Origin: Siphonodentalium dalli
Lineage: Eukaryota > Mollusca > Scaphopoda > Gadilida > Siphonodentaliidae
DNA length: 64,000 bases
Assembly: GCA_032622095.1 (NCBI GenBank)
Contig: CP136061.1
Span: 255,825,582-255,889,581 of the forward strand
Direction: 5' to 3'
Part shown: positions 35,440 through 46,650 of the stretch, one piece after another
Layout of the letters: each line of letters opens with the position of its first letter
How positions within the stretch are numbered: the stretch's first letter is position 1
Program-made: the position numbers and the translations under genes
Notes under the pieces: model-generated
What the model was told of the DNA's origin: nothing
What the model saw: only the letters and a program-made list of their open reading frames with translations
Database searches by the model: none

Positions 35440-36160
35440 TATAAACAGTCCCATGAAACATGTATACATTTATTGATGGACGTGTCATGGGCTCTTCATA
35501 CAGGATCGCGTTCATTATTTCGAAGGTTCCATATTCGCTATTCCAAAGGTTCTTATTCAGACATCGAAGGTTCGCTATTCTGAAGGTTTGCTATTCTCGG
35601 CGTATTTAACCAGAAAAGATGGACAACTCTAATACCAAGTAGTTATTATTACCACGATTTTACAGTTATCCATCTTTATCTGGAAGACCGCCCATTTGAC
35701 CTCGTCCTTCTGGCACGATCAGGCCCAGAAACAATAAAAATAGCAAACTGCAAAGATCGATATCTAATTACTCTGAGCTTTGATGGGTGGGTTCCTCGAC
35801 ACTAATCAAATATTTTTTCCCCCACCGAAACCAAGGAAGGAGTAATTTAGCAGCGTCTTATCGGATTGAGTACCTTTAAGTTATTTCCTTCATAAAAAGA
35901 GTCTTAACTCTTATGATAAAGAAACCTCTCAAAACGTTAGAATATAGAATGAAACTTCAAAATAAAAGTTATAAAAACCTTCTGAATATCGAGGAATATA
36001 GAGAACCTTGGGAATGGCGAAACTTCGGTATAATGAACATTGGGATTAGCGAACCTTTGGACACAGAGTGACATGTCGCCGTCCTACGGTCCATACGTAC
36101 TGGCGTGATCGTATATATCCCAAGTTGGCCAGAAATACAGGCGCTCCTATGAAACATACA
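35440..36160. repeat. GAAGGTTCGCTATTC motif region with nested TTAA fragment
   Basis: Repeats of GAAGGTTCGCTATTC and related GAATATCGAGGAA...AACCTT on both sides of a TTAA-family fragment (35612-35875). Both sides also share ATGAAACAT and GATGGACGT segments near 35455 and 36150, suggesting one element split by the insertion. Confidence 0.5.
35612..35875. mobile_element. AGGTCC/AGGTAC-family fragment
   Basis: Right part of the family with GGTGGGTTCCTCGACAC, ending GATTGAGTACCT next to TTAA. Confidence 0.7.
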
Positions 36161-36604
36161 TTTTTCATTTTATAGATGGACGTACGTGTTTTTGGGTTGT
36201 CCATACGTACTGACATAATCATATTATTTTATTCAACTAACAGTGATTCCTAGGGACTGTGATACTAGTAACACTGTCAATTCCGGGTGCAACCAAACGT
36301 TATACTTACCGTAACTTACGCGCAATGGACGAAATGAGGTAAATAGACCATTTTGCTTGTGTTTCCGACCTGTCCAATGTCGCGAAATCTGGGAACTTAC
36401 TTTCATTGTTTAATATTTCACAAAGATTAACAGATGTTACGTAATGTACATTCATAGTTACCTTTTTGCAGTCGATGCCATTGCAATGCACTTTGTCTAA
36501 TTAACTGTCAGTTCTTTTATGAGATATTGGCGCTGAATACTCTGAAGACTTTTTTTTTTTCGAAGTGAAATATCCGGTACACATCTGACGCATCGAAATC
36601 AACC

Positions 36605-36808
36605 GGTCCTACTAAACAACGAACACAAACGAACATAAACGAACACAGGGCCAAAAAGCGGAATAGAAGGGTGAAATTTGGTTAGTGGGTGCGTGTGGGT
36701 CCACTCTATGTGTATGTGGTGTTATTTCCAACTTTGATCACTTATTTTTTGAGTTATTAGCATTATTTGAATACAAAGCTACTAAACAACGAACACAAAC
36801 GAACATAA
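36605..36808. mobile_element. Left end of a GGTCCTACT long-TIR element
   Basis: About 200 bp nearly identical to 26062-26275, including both CGAACACAAACGAACATAA copies. It stops 25 bp before the MULE. Confidence 0.8.
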
Positions 36809-36831
36809 GATTATCCGTATTGCAAAGGTGT

Positions 36832-38262
36832 CAGACGATTGGGACCTTGGACGATTGGGACCTCGGACGATTGGGACCTTGGACGATTGGGACCTCGGAC
36901 GATTGGGACCTTGGACGATTGGGACCTCGGACGATTGGGACCTTGGACGATTGGGACCTCGGACGATTGGGACCTTGAGTCAGGACGATTGGGACCTTGA
37001 GTAATTGATTTCTTCAGTTATATATAAGAAATTATAAGTACGGTATTATATTAGTTTAAAATCAAATTTTATTTATGTAACGGAATTAACAAATATAATA
37101 ATGATATAATACAAAACAATAATAACGATAATAACTCCTCTGGACTCCACACTGTACTTTCCAGCCACGTTGCCTTGACGTAGTCCATAAAGGTGACCAT
37201 CCGATGTGCATCTGTTGAATCTTTTGGCGCAGATGCTCGAATGCCTCTGGTATATCCTCATGTGGTAGGAACGTAATGGCCAGACACCGTCGGAAATGCT
37301 TGAACACCCTGTCACGATCTGTGTATGCAGCCTGTAAGGAAAGGTAAGAAATATTAATAACAGATAAATGTACATGTCATTTAATTATTCTTTGTGAATT
37401 ATATTATATTACCGGTACTTACAATTAATTTATTTAATTCGTTATTTAATTCGTTATGTATATATTATTAAATATTATTATTATATTATTTATATACAAT
37501 TAAAATTCTTTAAATGACAATAAAAATATATATACGTTGTGTGCAGAGGTTAAAACTTACATTTAATCCCAATTGCTGGTAATGCTTCCAGAGGGCTTGG
37601 TTAAAATGGAAAGCACATCCATGTATGGTCGGGTTGACGAATACGCTTCTTAGGGCCTGCCACATTGCCGCCTCAAAGTCCACGACGAAAGATGTTACGT
37701 TGGTGTTTTCCATGTGACTCAGCACAGCCTGTATGACCTTCTTGTAATCTTGCTTTGTTCTTCTGGACATCAAAACGAAACAAAGAGGCAGTTGTTTTAT
37801 AAATCTTGTTATTATTTATCTCTACAAAAGTCTCTAAAAAACACAAACGCATACTTGATACCTACTCATTCCAACTCATTGATCACTGTTAAAGAAGGTG
37901 ACGATTAATCAGCGGTGATCCCTTTTAGCAATAACAACACGACCGGCACCTACTTTTAAGTAGGCTGCCGTTAAGTAAACATTGATAAACTGTACTCACT
38001 GTGAGTCTATACTTACTACCACTAACCCAATGTAATAATTATTTAATAGGAACATATAAATGAAATATAAACGTATATTACGGTATAAACATATATTAAC
38101 TTGAATAAGGTCCCAATCGTCTTGACTCAAGGTCCCAATCGTCCGAGGTCCCAATCGTCCAAGGTCCCAATCGTCCCGAGGTCCCAATCGTCCAAGGTCC
38201 CAATCGTCCAACTTAAGGTCCCAATCGTCCAAGGTCCCAATCGTCCAAGGTCCCAATCGTCT
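36832..38262 (-). mobile_element. Mutator-like element (MULE) with tandem-repeat TIRs
   Basis: Both ends begin CAGACGATTGGGACC and consist of 16-bp units GGACGATTGGGACCTT (or CC/TC variants): about ten units at 36832-37001 and inverted at about 38108-38262. The interior encodes a MULE-type transposase fragment on the minus strand. No 9-bp target duplication is seen. Total length is 1431 bp, too short for a complete transposase, so this is a deleted copy. Confidence 0.75.
37086..37773 (-). pseudogene. MULE transposase fragment, two exons
   Basis: Exon one (37773 to 37561) reads KKVIQAVLSHMENTNV, then FVVDFEAAMWQALRSVF and IHGCAFHFNQALWKHYQQLG. This is the MULE transposase signature: a catalytic D in the DFE motif followed by GCxFHFxQAxW. 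At 37560 a good donor (GTAAGT) begins a 229-bp intron ending in CTTTCCTTACAG at 37332. Exon two starts at 37331, in phase, with AYTDRDRVFKHFRRCLAITF, then LPHEDIPEAFEHLR, and stops at 37086. The frame extends upstream of 37773 as PLCFVLM and is closed by a stop near 37810. The first catalytic Asp region, zinc fingers and C-terminus are missing. The protein would cut and rejoin element ends; this copy looks dead. Confidence 0.75.
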
Positions 38263-38326
38263 GGATACCAATTAACTACGGCTTACTCTTTTCACATCTG
38301 TGAGTTGTTTTTTTCCACAACGCGCC

Positions 38327-38718
38327 ATCAACAACAAGAACAACATTTTTAGAAATGCCGCTTCAGTTATCAGACTCGATTAATTGCCCAACAATAATGG
38401 TAACCACTGTGTCAACTATTGTATCAAATTGCCCGAAACGTGTTATTTATCAACATGTTGTTCGACGAAATTTGGCCTTATATTATCAACAGAAAGCCTC
38501 TTGATTTTAGAGTTATCCATCTTCATGCGCAATTTGGCCCGAGACCGTCGGCTCGTCGAGTGTTTACTAATAATTATCGATGGTGAAAAATAATAGATTT
38601 CAAAAATCGATATCTAATGAGCTTTGATGGGTGGGTTCCTCGACTCGAATCAAATATTATTTATTCCCGAATCCAAATAAATAGTAATTGAGGCGGCGCT
38701 TAATCGGATTATGCATCT
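38327..38718. mobile_element. AGGTCC/AGGTAC-family element, left end lost
   Basis: Matches 34539-34977 from ACAACAAGAA onward, ending next to TTAA 38719-38722. Confidence 0.75.
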
Positions 38719-38785
38719 TTAAATATAAAAGTCGGTGTACGTAGGATGCCAGAGGTCGTATTTAATTTTTGCATAAATTGCTAGG

Positions 38786-39215
38786 AAAGGGGTTAGGGAT
38801 TGCTTTTGGGTTAGGGCACCATTTAGTGTCAACCCCACCCACTGGATCAGATGTTTAGGGCCAGGGCTCACCCTTTATGAGCAAATTCCACCCCTCCGTT
38901 GGGGTTATGGGTTATCCTTTATGGGCAAAGCGTATCCCCTCGATCGCAGGTTTAGGTTTGGAGATCATCTTGAACTAGGTAAAGGGTTAGGGTTTCCTTT
39001 TTGGTTAGGGCACGCGCTTACGTGTCAAAGCCCACCCCCTCATTCCCAGGGTTAGGGTTAGGGCTTAACCTTTATATGGGCAAAGCGTATCCCCTCGATC
39101 ACAGGTTTATGTTTATTGATCATCTTGAAATAGGTAAAGGGTTAGAGTTTTCGTTTGAGTTGTGGCACCCTTAAGGGTCAAAGCCCACCCCCTCGATCAC
39201 AAGGTTAGGGTTAAC
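38786..39215. repeat. Degenerate tandem repeat with telomere-like GGGTTAGGG
   Basis: Three units of about 155-195 bp. Each contains AAGGGGTTAGGG or a variant, then TTGGTTAGGGCAC, then CCCACCCCCTC. One spot has GGGTTAGGGTTAGGGC (39050-39065). An old interstitial telomere-like patch is possible, but the long unit favours an ordinary minisatellite. Confidence 0.7.
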
Positions 39216-40139
39216 GGAGGTACGACTGAGTCTTGGAGCCATGGACCTATGGCTACATAACGAAGATACGAGTCTTGCGGCCGTGGAGCCATGGCTCCAT
39301 AACGAACATACGAGTTTTGGAACCAGAAAGCGAGAAACTTCAGATAATTCTAAGTTGTAATGAGAATGAAATATGCACAGTTGTAACTAAGTTCATAAAT
39401 GCAATATTAAAGGACAGAGGTCAAATATAAGTTCTGAAAGTGGTAATATACACAAGCATGTATTTACAGATTATGCCGTTTTCACATGGCTCATTATCAT
39501 TCCTACATATTTGTATTTTTCCAGGTGCTGCTGACATGATTCATTCACCAAATTTCATCGTTCCATTACTACCATTAAACCAGATCATACACCAACTTCA
39601 TTAGCATCATCATTTTGAGGTAAGACCATTTCCCCTCTCACTTTCCTTTTAATGACTGTTGAACTGAAATTCATAATATTCATTAATATAATGCATTTCT
39701 ATGCACCTGCTTTTCGCTATTTAATTATTTAATTTAATCTAGCCATTTCATTACAATAACTATTTAACCGAAACCCAGTGCAAAAATATTCAATCATTAA
39801 CGCAATTATATGCATGCTCCTGCTTTAAAATTGCTATTTAATTATTTAAGTTGATTTAGCCATTTACTTCATATGTGACAAATATTTTATATCTTCTGCT
39901 GACAATACCGTATATAAGTAATATTATATTCATCATTGGTGCCCACAATACTCTATATATTAATATGCTACTGATACTTATTTTTTCCAACATTTTATAA
40001 AAATCTTTCACCCATCTATACTCATTCTTCACTGTCACTTGTGTCTATTTCTCATTCTCATCTAATCATGGAACTATATATATATCTAAATATAATAATT
40101 GGTATTATGATTTAATAAACCAATTCATTCAATTCAATA
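39216..40139. other. Unassigned
   Basis: A short duplicated segment (GGAGCCATGG...CATAACGAA) lies at 39228-39310. 39535-39619 is bounded by TTTTTCCAG and GTAAGA and could be an exon, but no frame is convincing. The rest is AT-rich. Confidence 0.4.
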
Positions 40140-41390
40140 GTTGGGAGTAGGCCTACATGTAGGTGACACATGAAAAACACATACAAATTGAAAACGTATA
40201 AAAAACCCTTTCATCAGTAATGATAGAATTGTGTTGGCAAATGGTTGGAAAATAGTTTGCATTCTGACGTTGGTTCAATCCCCGATGATTATTAAGAGGT
40301 TTTGTCATGATCAATGGATCAACTTCTATACAAATATGTTGAAGATAAGCTTTAAATATTTGAAGCAATTATATAAATTGACTTGAATCATTTATATAAG
40401 CAAATTACAAAAATCAATCGTTTTAGCATTTTAGTTGGCATTGCGTTGGAAAACCAGTTTAAACCACGGTTGGCAAACCCGTTGCCCCTCCAACCATCTG
40501 CCAACATTAACTCCATCCCCTGACAATTTTGGGAATTTACATGCGATCAATTGGAAAAGCTATACCAATATGTTGATAGCATGACAGATACATGAAAAAA
40601 CATATAAATTGAATCGAATTATAAGAAAATCCTCCAATAAAAAAAACAACATTGGCAATTTAGTTGGCATAGTGTTGGTAAAGCGTTGTAAAGCGTTGGT
40701 ATTCCAACGTTGGCCCAACCATCTGCCAACGTTAACGCCCTCTACTGAAAAGTTTGAGAATTAGTCAGTTGTCAATGGGGAAAGCTATAACAATATGCTG
40801 ATAAATGGGGGACACTTGAAAAGCATAACCATGGACTTGAATCATAAGGAAATCCGGGGGCCAATATCAACTATTGTATCATTATGGTTGCATTACGTTG
40901 GCAGAACGTTGGAAAACAACGGTTGGCAAAACGTTGGCCCAACGTTGCTTTGCCAACCATCTGCCAACATTAACGTCCTTTACTGAAAATTTTGAGAATT
41001 AATACATTAATATGATAAATGGGGAAAGATATACCAATATGCTGATAATATGGGGGGCATTGGGGGCACTTTAAAATCATAGACATGGACTTGAACCACA
41101 AGTAAATCCCCAATATCAACTATTGTATCATTATAATTGGCAGAACGTTGGAAAACCACTGTTTGCAAAACGTTGGCAATGTGTTGCAACCACGGTTGTA
41201 GAAAGTGAACGTCGGTCCAACGTACGTTGGTCCAACGTTTGCAGATTTTAACGTAATGCCAACAGTGCCAACGTAATGCCAACATTTTGCCAACATACTA
41301 TTGCTATCTGCATGGGTAAGCAACGTTGGCCCAGCGGTTGGCAAATGGTTGGGCCAACGTAGTCATGCTATCTGGGCGGGTAAGCCTGCT
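40140..41390. repeat. AACGTTGG-rich tandem repeat, units ~230-240 bp
   Basis: Four to five diverged units, anchored by ACTGAAAATTTTGAGAATT-like sequence near 40519, 40745 and 40985, each carrying several AACGTTGG/CCAACGTT self-complementary motifs. A fragment (AAGGAAATCCGGGGGGCCAA) recurs at 46494-46515. Confidence 0.8.
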
Positions 41391-43510
41391 GCCTAGATAT
41401 ATTATACGGCAGAATACAGCCTCGGTTGGTGCAATATTTACAACTATCCGGTAATTTCAGGAATGAAATTTCCAAATGTTGAATATTTTGACCAAAGTTG
41501 TGGGGGGGGGGGGGTTCAGACACCCAAATCCCTTAATTGTCGCTACATCCTTGTATCCGGCAACAGTTGTCTCAAAAATCATACCTGATAGCCGGACTGA
41601 ATTCTGACGTGCTCGAGATAGGGCCTAGTTCATTTTCTAACATTTTATCGTCAGCAATTTCCGGTTTGAAACAAGGTGCCCGAAGACAGATAATTCACAG
41701 TGAAATTTTCTGAAATCATATGTTTTTCTGTCAAAATTTATATGCGAGAGACATGCCATTTGTGCATCATCAAATTGGAAGGTGCATTCCACGTTTTAAT
41801 AATTTTTTAGATTGATCCACATGGTAGTTTCTGAGTTCGAGCTATCACAATACCGGTATCAGAATTTATTATATATATCATTTCAGCCAAACCTTGGCTG
41901 TTTATTTCACACCGGTTTCTGGGATAACCTGTGTGTCGACTGAGAACCTGCGTGTCAATTGAGGAGAACACACGGAGGATTTGTGTAAATGTTAGCCCAA
42001 ACGACATTTCTAAGTAACGACGGCTTTGTTGTTTATTTCGAGGAATAATAATTAATACCGCATCATATGAATTCAGCCCAAATATATTGACAGGTGTCAA
42101 GGGTCTAACTCTATACTGAGCAATAAAAAACTAATATTAATAAATACCGAGTATATTTAATTTAACGCCAATGGGTCGTTTATGTGCATTTAAGAGTGTA
42201 TTTATGCCTAAAGCAAAGTGAAATAACGATCTTAAAATGAATTGGCCGGTATATTTTATTAGTTATCAGGGTTACCAGGGTCGTAGTTGCATAAATTACA
42301 ATATAGTTTATGTTTATGCTAAGATAACTTGATCGGTATTGAGGTTAACACAAATCCCATATATGGAAATTCCAAATATGGAAAGTGACGTGCGCAAAAC
42401 AGCTGCATCTGGGTCAGATATATTTATAGCGAAGAAATGTTGTCAAATTCCACGTCTGAATACGCGTCTTATTCTCACTTATATCAGTTTTATTCTATGT
42501 GTTGTTGTGTATTGTATTACTTTGATCAAGGTTGCGCTTTTGTTATTCTCACAAAAGGTAAATTTGATGCGTGTTTGATGCGTGTTTACATTTAAAAATT
42601 GCGTCGGCCATGTACAGTAACACTACAGTGCGACGGAATTCCACATTCCTTAATTACGAGACTAATTTATCGAATGAGGTCAAATTTTCGCATATAACAA
42701 GACTCGTATGTTATTCTGCACCATTCTGACGAGTGCCGAATTTCATTTCACATTATTTTCGTTTTTATCGAAAAATAATCGTTCTCTATGCCTATGCCAT
42801 GGACTGGAGATTCCCATGTAAATTTTTTCAACCAAAAAAAATTCATTGTTTTGCCAATTTCAAGCTAGTTTATAGCATGGTCATGGCATAATTTGGCCTA
42901 GCGAGTGTCGGTAGACGTTTCTTGAGTGTGCACAACAAATTTTGGTCCCAACGAAGCAGGCTAAAATCCTGAAATTTGTCAATTTTACTTTGCGTGTGAA
43001 GAAAATATTCATTTAAACTTCCAAAATTGGTTGAAATATGCTCAACAACATTCAGTTGAATGGTGACATTATTTATAGTCACCGACTAACTTCCACGATG
43101 AATCAAATTTGTTTTTATTGGTGACAATTATGTCGCGAGAGATAAAAATGTAAATCTTTTAAAGAAAATGTTAAATTTTAGCTCATTTTAAGACTTTAAT
43201 TGCTTGTAGATCAGTGTTAATTATCTTCGTCAATGATGTCATGTCACGCTTGTTAATAATTCATTTGTTCGGAAATACTTATTGGGGGTCGAAATGTATA
43301 AAATTTAACTACCACCACTTCCAAAAACAACACCGATAAACAATAACGCTCTTTGTTCCATGCAATGGAAATGGCTATTTATTGTCCTGATATCAGTGAT
43401 ATAAATGAATGCCTAAAATTAGTATTATCCTGAAATAAATTTATGCCACTTTGGCGAACATGGGAACCACGGTACAATTTATGCCATTTAGGCACACTTC
43501 AGAGTGAAAT
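41391..43510. other. Unassigned
   Basis: Contains a 13-base G run (41502-41514). An 80-codon frame (42339-42578, +) has one hydrophobic segment (LILTYISFILCVVVYCITLI) and is followed by AAAGGTAAAT, a possible splice donor, but matches no family I know. Confidence 0.4.
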
Positions 43511-43633
43511 CAGGGCTTATATTTCGGCGAGAATCCAAATCTAGATTCTCGTAAATATTCTCGCAAATTACCCTGGATTCTCGTGAAAAAGTATATATGG
43601 ATTCTCGCAAAATCAGATGAAATATATGCCCTG
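43511..43633. mobile_element. 123-bp MITE with 5-bp target duplication
   Basis: Ends CAGGGCTTATATTTC and GAAATATATGCCCTG, flanked by GAAAT at 43506-43510 and 43634-43638. Internal GATTCTCG repeats. Confidence 0.7.
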
Positions 43634-43697
43634 GAAATATAGCAAATCGTTTAATGCTTTAGAATTTTTTTTTTCGGAGATTTATATATATGCTTAA

Positions 43698-44088
43698 AGA
43701 CATATTATGGACTTGTTATGGACTTTTTCGGGTGCGAGAAATTGATAAGTTAGTGCTCAGGCACTTTGCCAACCTGGGGAATGTTATCATTCTACTAACA
43801 TCACTGAAAATTTCCAAAAAAATCTACCACCCCACTTCATAGAGAACATCGTCTGAACTACTCCAAATTGTAAATATTTACATCTCGATTCGGGGCGCAA
43901 CTATCGGCTATAATTAAACAAAAATGATTTCGCCATCGAGAGTCATTGCATTTAACTAATATATAAGAATGACGTTGTGTATCATCCATTTGGATTAATA
44001 TTCGTAACAAATAACTACTTTGAGAAAGATTATTCTTAATTTCTATTTGATCACTCTGCCCGGTGTCTGCCGGAGTGTTTCACATCAC
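43698..44088. mobile_element. TTAA element, AGACAT family (copy 5)
   Basis: TTAA at 43694-43697 and 44089-44092. Confidence 0.75.
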
Positions 44089-44175
44089 TTTAATCAAGGA
44101 AGACTGTTCAGAAAAACTGTATTTCAAGAAATCGTTTAATGCTTTAGAATTTTGGAGATTTATATATATGCTTAA

Positions 44176-44567
44176 AGACATATTATGGACTTGTTATGGA
44201 CTTTTTCGGGTGCGAGAAATTGATAAGTTAGTGCTCAGGCACTTTGCCAACCTGGGGAATGTTATCATTCTACTAACATCACTGAAAATTTCCAAAAAAA
44301 TCTACCACCCCACTTCATAGAGAACATCGTCTGAACTACTCCAAATTGTAAATATTTACATCTCGATTCGGGGCGCAACTATCGGCTATAATTAAACAAA
44401 AATGATTTCGCCATCGAGAGTCATTGCATTTAACTAATATATAAGAATGACGTTGTGTATCATCCATTTGGATTAATATTCGTAACAAATAACTACTTTG
44501 AGAAAGATTATTCTTAATTTCTATTTGATCACTCTGCCCGTTGTCTGCCGGAGTGTTTCACATCACT
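44176..44567. mobile_element. TTAA element, AGACAT family (copy 6)
   Basis: TTAA at 44172-44175 and 44568-44571. Duplicate of copy 5 by tandem duplication, not by transposition. Confidence 0.75.
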
Positions 44568-44689
44568 TTAATCAAGGAAGACTGTTCAGAAAAACTGCAT
44601 TTCAAGATCACCAAACAACTTTCCTTTTTAGGGCCACCACATCTTTCCAAAGATGTACTTCTTCCATTTTGCTATCAAAGATCGAAAAA

Positions 44690-44950
44690 TGTCGTTAAAC
44701 TAGAGATCCAAATACCCACTAAGGGCCCCTATATCTTGAAATATTAAAGACCGAGAATGTCGTTAAACTATAAAGACCGAAAAATGTCGTTAAACTAGAG
44801 ATCCAAATACCCCCTATATCTTGAGATATTATAAAGACCGAAAAATGTCATTAAACTATTAAAGACCGAAAAATGTCGTTAAACTAGAGATCCAAACATC
44901 CCCATCCCCTATTTTTTTAGACAATTAAGAACGAAATATGTCGTTACACC
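44690..44950. repeat. Degenerate short tandem repeat
   Basis: Four to five irregular units built on AAAGACCGAAAAATGTCGTT, AAACTAGAGATCCAAATACC and CCCTATATCTTGA. Confidence 0.8.
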
Positions 44951-45213
44951 ATTAATACATAATTTGTGTATATGAAAGTCTGGCACCCATTAGCAGTTTG
45001 TTTTCAGTACATTTTAATATTCATTGGAACGTAAACAATTATTCGCTGACAGAAATCATGTTAATATCGCCTTTCGTTACTGGTTTCCTCGACTCAAATA
45101 TTTCTCACTGCTCAATACTTATAATTAAAAAAAATGTTCTGTGTTTTGTGTCACTTCTTAATAGCATTATGTATTCTGCTATTGACAAGAAACAAAGTTG
45201 CAGTATACCTTAA

Positions 45214-45703
45214 AGGTACGGAAGGCCTTGGTGGGTATCCTGTGAACATATTTCCACCTGTCAAAAACCGCTACAAACGAAAATAATATTCAAATATAGA
45301 CATACTTTGTTAATATACAAATGAGAAATATCTCATAAACAGTATGTTATTGTCGTAAATTTGACGATTGTTATGTAAACAAAGCATAAAAAGTTACTTT
45401 CTTGGTGTTTCTTTATATTATGATGGTAAACATAAAGAGCGTTCTTTGTTGCTCAATTCCTTATTTGGAAATAATAAAGAGCGTTTATACCATTTGTGTG
45501 TGATTAGCCAGTAGCATTGTGCTGCCTTCTATAACACAATCAGACTCTTGTTTAGGTAAAATTTAGTAGGTCTTTATGTGAGCATGATGTTTACGCGATA
45601 GTGATCGTATATTTGAACCAAAATGTATGCGTTTTAATATTTTTCTGTTTACAGTGTTTGGAACAAATATGAATATTTTCGACAACTAAGCCCCCTCGTC
45701 CCT
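45214..45703. mobile_element. 490-bp TTAA MITE (second copy of 9346-9839)
   Basis: TTAA at 45210-45213 and 45704-45707. Starts AGGTACGGAAGGCC and ends CTCGTCCCT. Aligns along its length with 9346-9839. Confidence 0.85.
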
Positions 45704-45707
45704 TTAA

Positions 45708-46546
45708 TATAATTAATATAACATCCCTCATCCAATAATCTCCTAATTGCATATCTAATTTCAATCCTAGTTACACGTCACGCCGCCCCTCATCATTTGC
45801 CAATTGTACACCCTTTTTTTGCTGCTGCTGCAACTGTTCAATTTCTTTTAAAATTATTGAAAAAATGGCCCTCCCGCCCGCCGACATTTACCTCTGATTT
45901 TTTTTGATCATCGGTCCGCACCAAAATTGAGCACACGTCCCTATATAATATACCTATTTAAACCGAGTATACACGGTGGTGTAATAGATCAACCGTTAAT
46001 TTAACCGTTTAGGTAGCATATTTCCACGTATAGGTTATCACGACAAATCCCTGCTGATCTGTTATTAATGAACCAAACACTTAACATGTCAACACACTCT
46101 GGCCCGCCAATGCTACAGTGTATAAACGTAACGGGGCAAATATGCACATTATATTGGCAGCTAACGAGAGCATTCATCATCAGCAATCTGCTCACCCCTT
46201 TTAGCCGATACGATAGAAACTAAACGATTTGTTACTTCTAATTACCCGTACTTAATTACACTACTTGCGTGTTAATAAAGTACCACCCCATTACCACTAA
46301 AGGTGAAACATGGGATTTAGAACATTAATATTCACTCTTACATAGTTCCACATTCAAGGTGTAATCGTATGTCAGTTGTAACGTTGTGAAACTGCAACCG
46401 AACTGAATTATTCTATGCTAAATAGTTCATGGCTGACCTGATGCATGCATCTTAGTTTTCTTGTATGACTATGATGGTATGAATAATGAATATAAGGAAA
46501 TCCGGGGGGCCAATACGTTAAAAAAAAAAAATTCTTCCCTAAATAC
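45708..46546. other. No recognised feature
   Basis: No family-like frame. A fragment of the 40 kb AACGTTGG repeat lies at 46494-46515, followed by an A run. Confidence 0.5.
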
Positions 46547-46650
46547 TAGACCCCAAAGCTACAATAAATATTTTTCGTAGCTGGCTAGCTAAGCCGTCTC
46601 AGTCGCGACATTCGTGGCTGACAAAATATAACGGCTCAGCCATGTACCTT
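46547..46650. mobile_element. End fragment of hAT family X
   Basis: Starts TAGACCCCAAAGC and contains GCTGGCTAGCTAAGCC and ATTCGTGGCTGACAAAATAT, matching one end of 52687-53547 in reverse. Confidence 0.65.

Larger units (their letters stand above)
43644..44611. repeat. Tandem duplication of ~480 bp
   Basis: Two nearly identical direct copies, offset 478 bp over most of their length, with a poly-T difference near 43670. Each carries one AGACAT-family element (43698-44088 and 44176-44567). Both lie between the same AATCGTTTAATGCTTTAG and AAGGAAGACTGTTCAG segments. Confidence 0.9.

Noticed and set aside
38786-39215. True interstitial telomere
   Set aside because: GGGTTAGGG words occur, but the repeat unit is about 155-195 bp and pure TTAGGG runs are only two or three copies long.
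39535-39619. Possible 85-bp exon between TTTTTCCAG and GTAAGA
   Set aside because: Splice-like ends are common by chance. No frame resembles a protein and no neighbouring exon was found.
42339-42578. Small frame with a hydrophobic segment
   Set aside because: One membrane-like stretch in AT-rich DNA is weak evidence. There is no homology I recognise.
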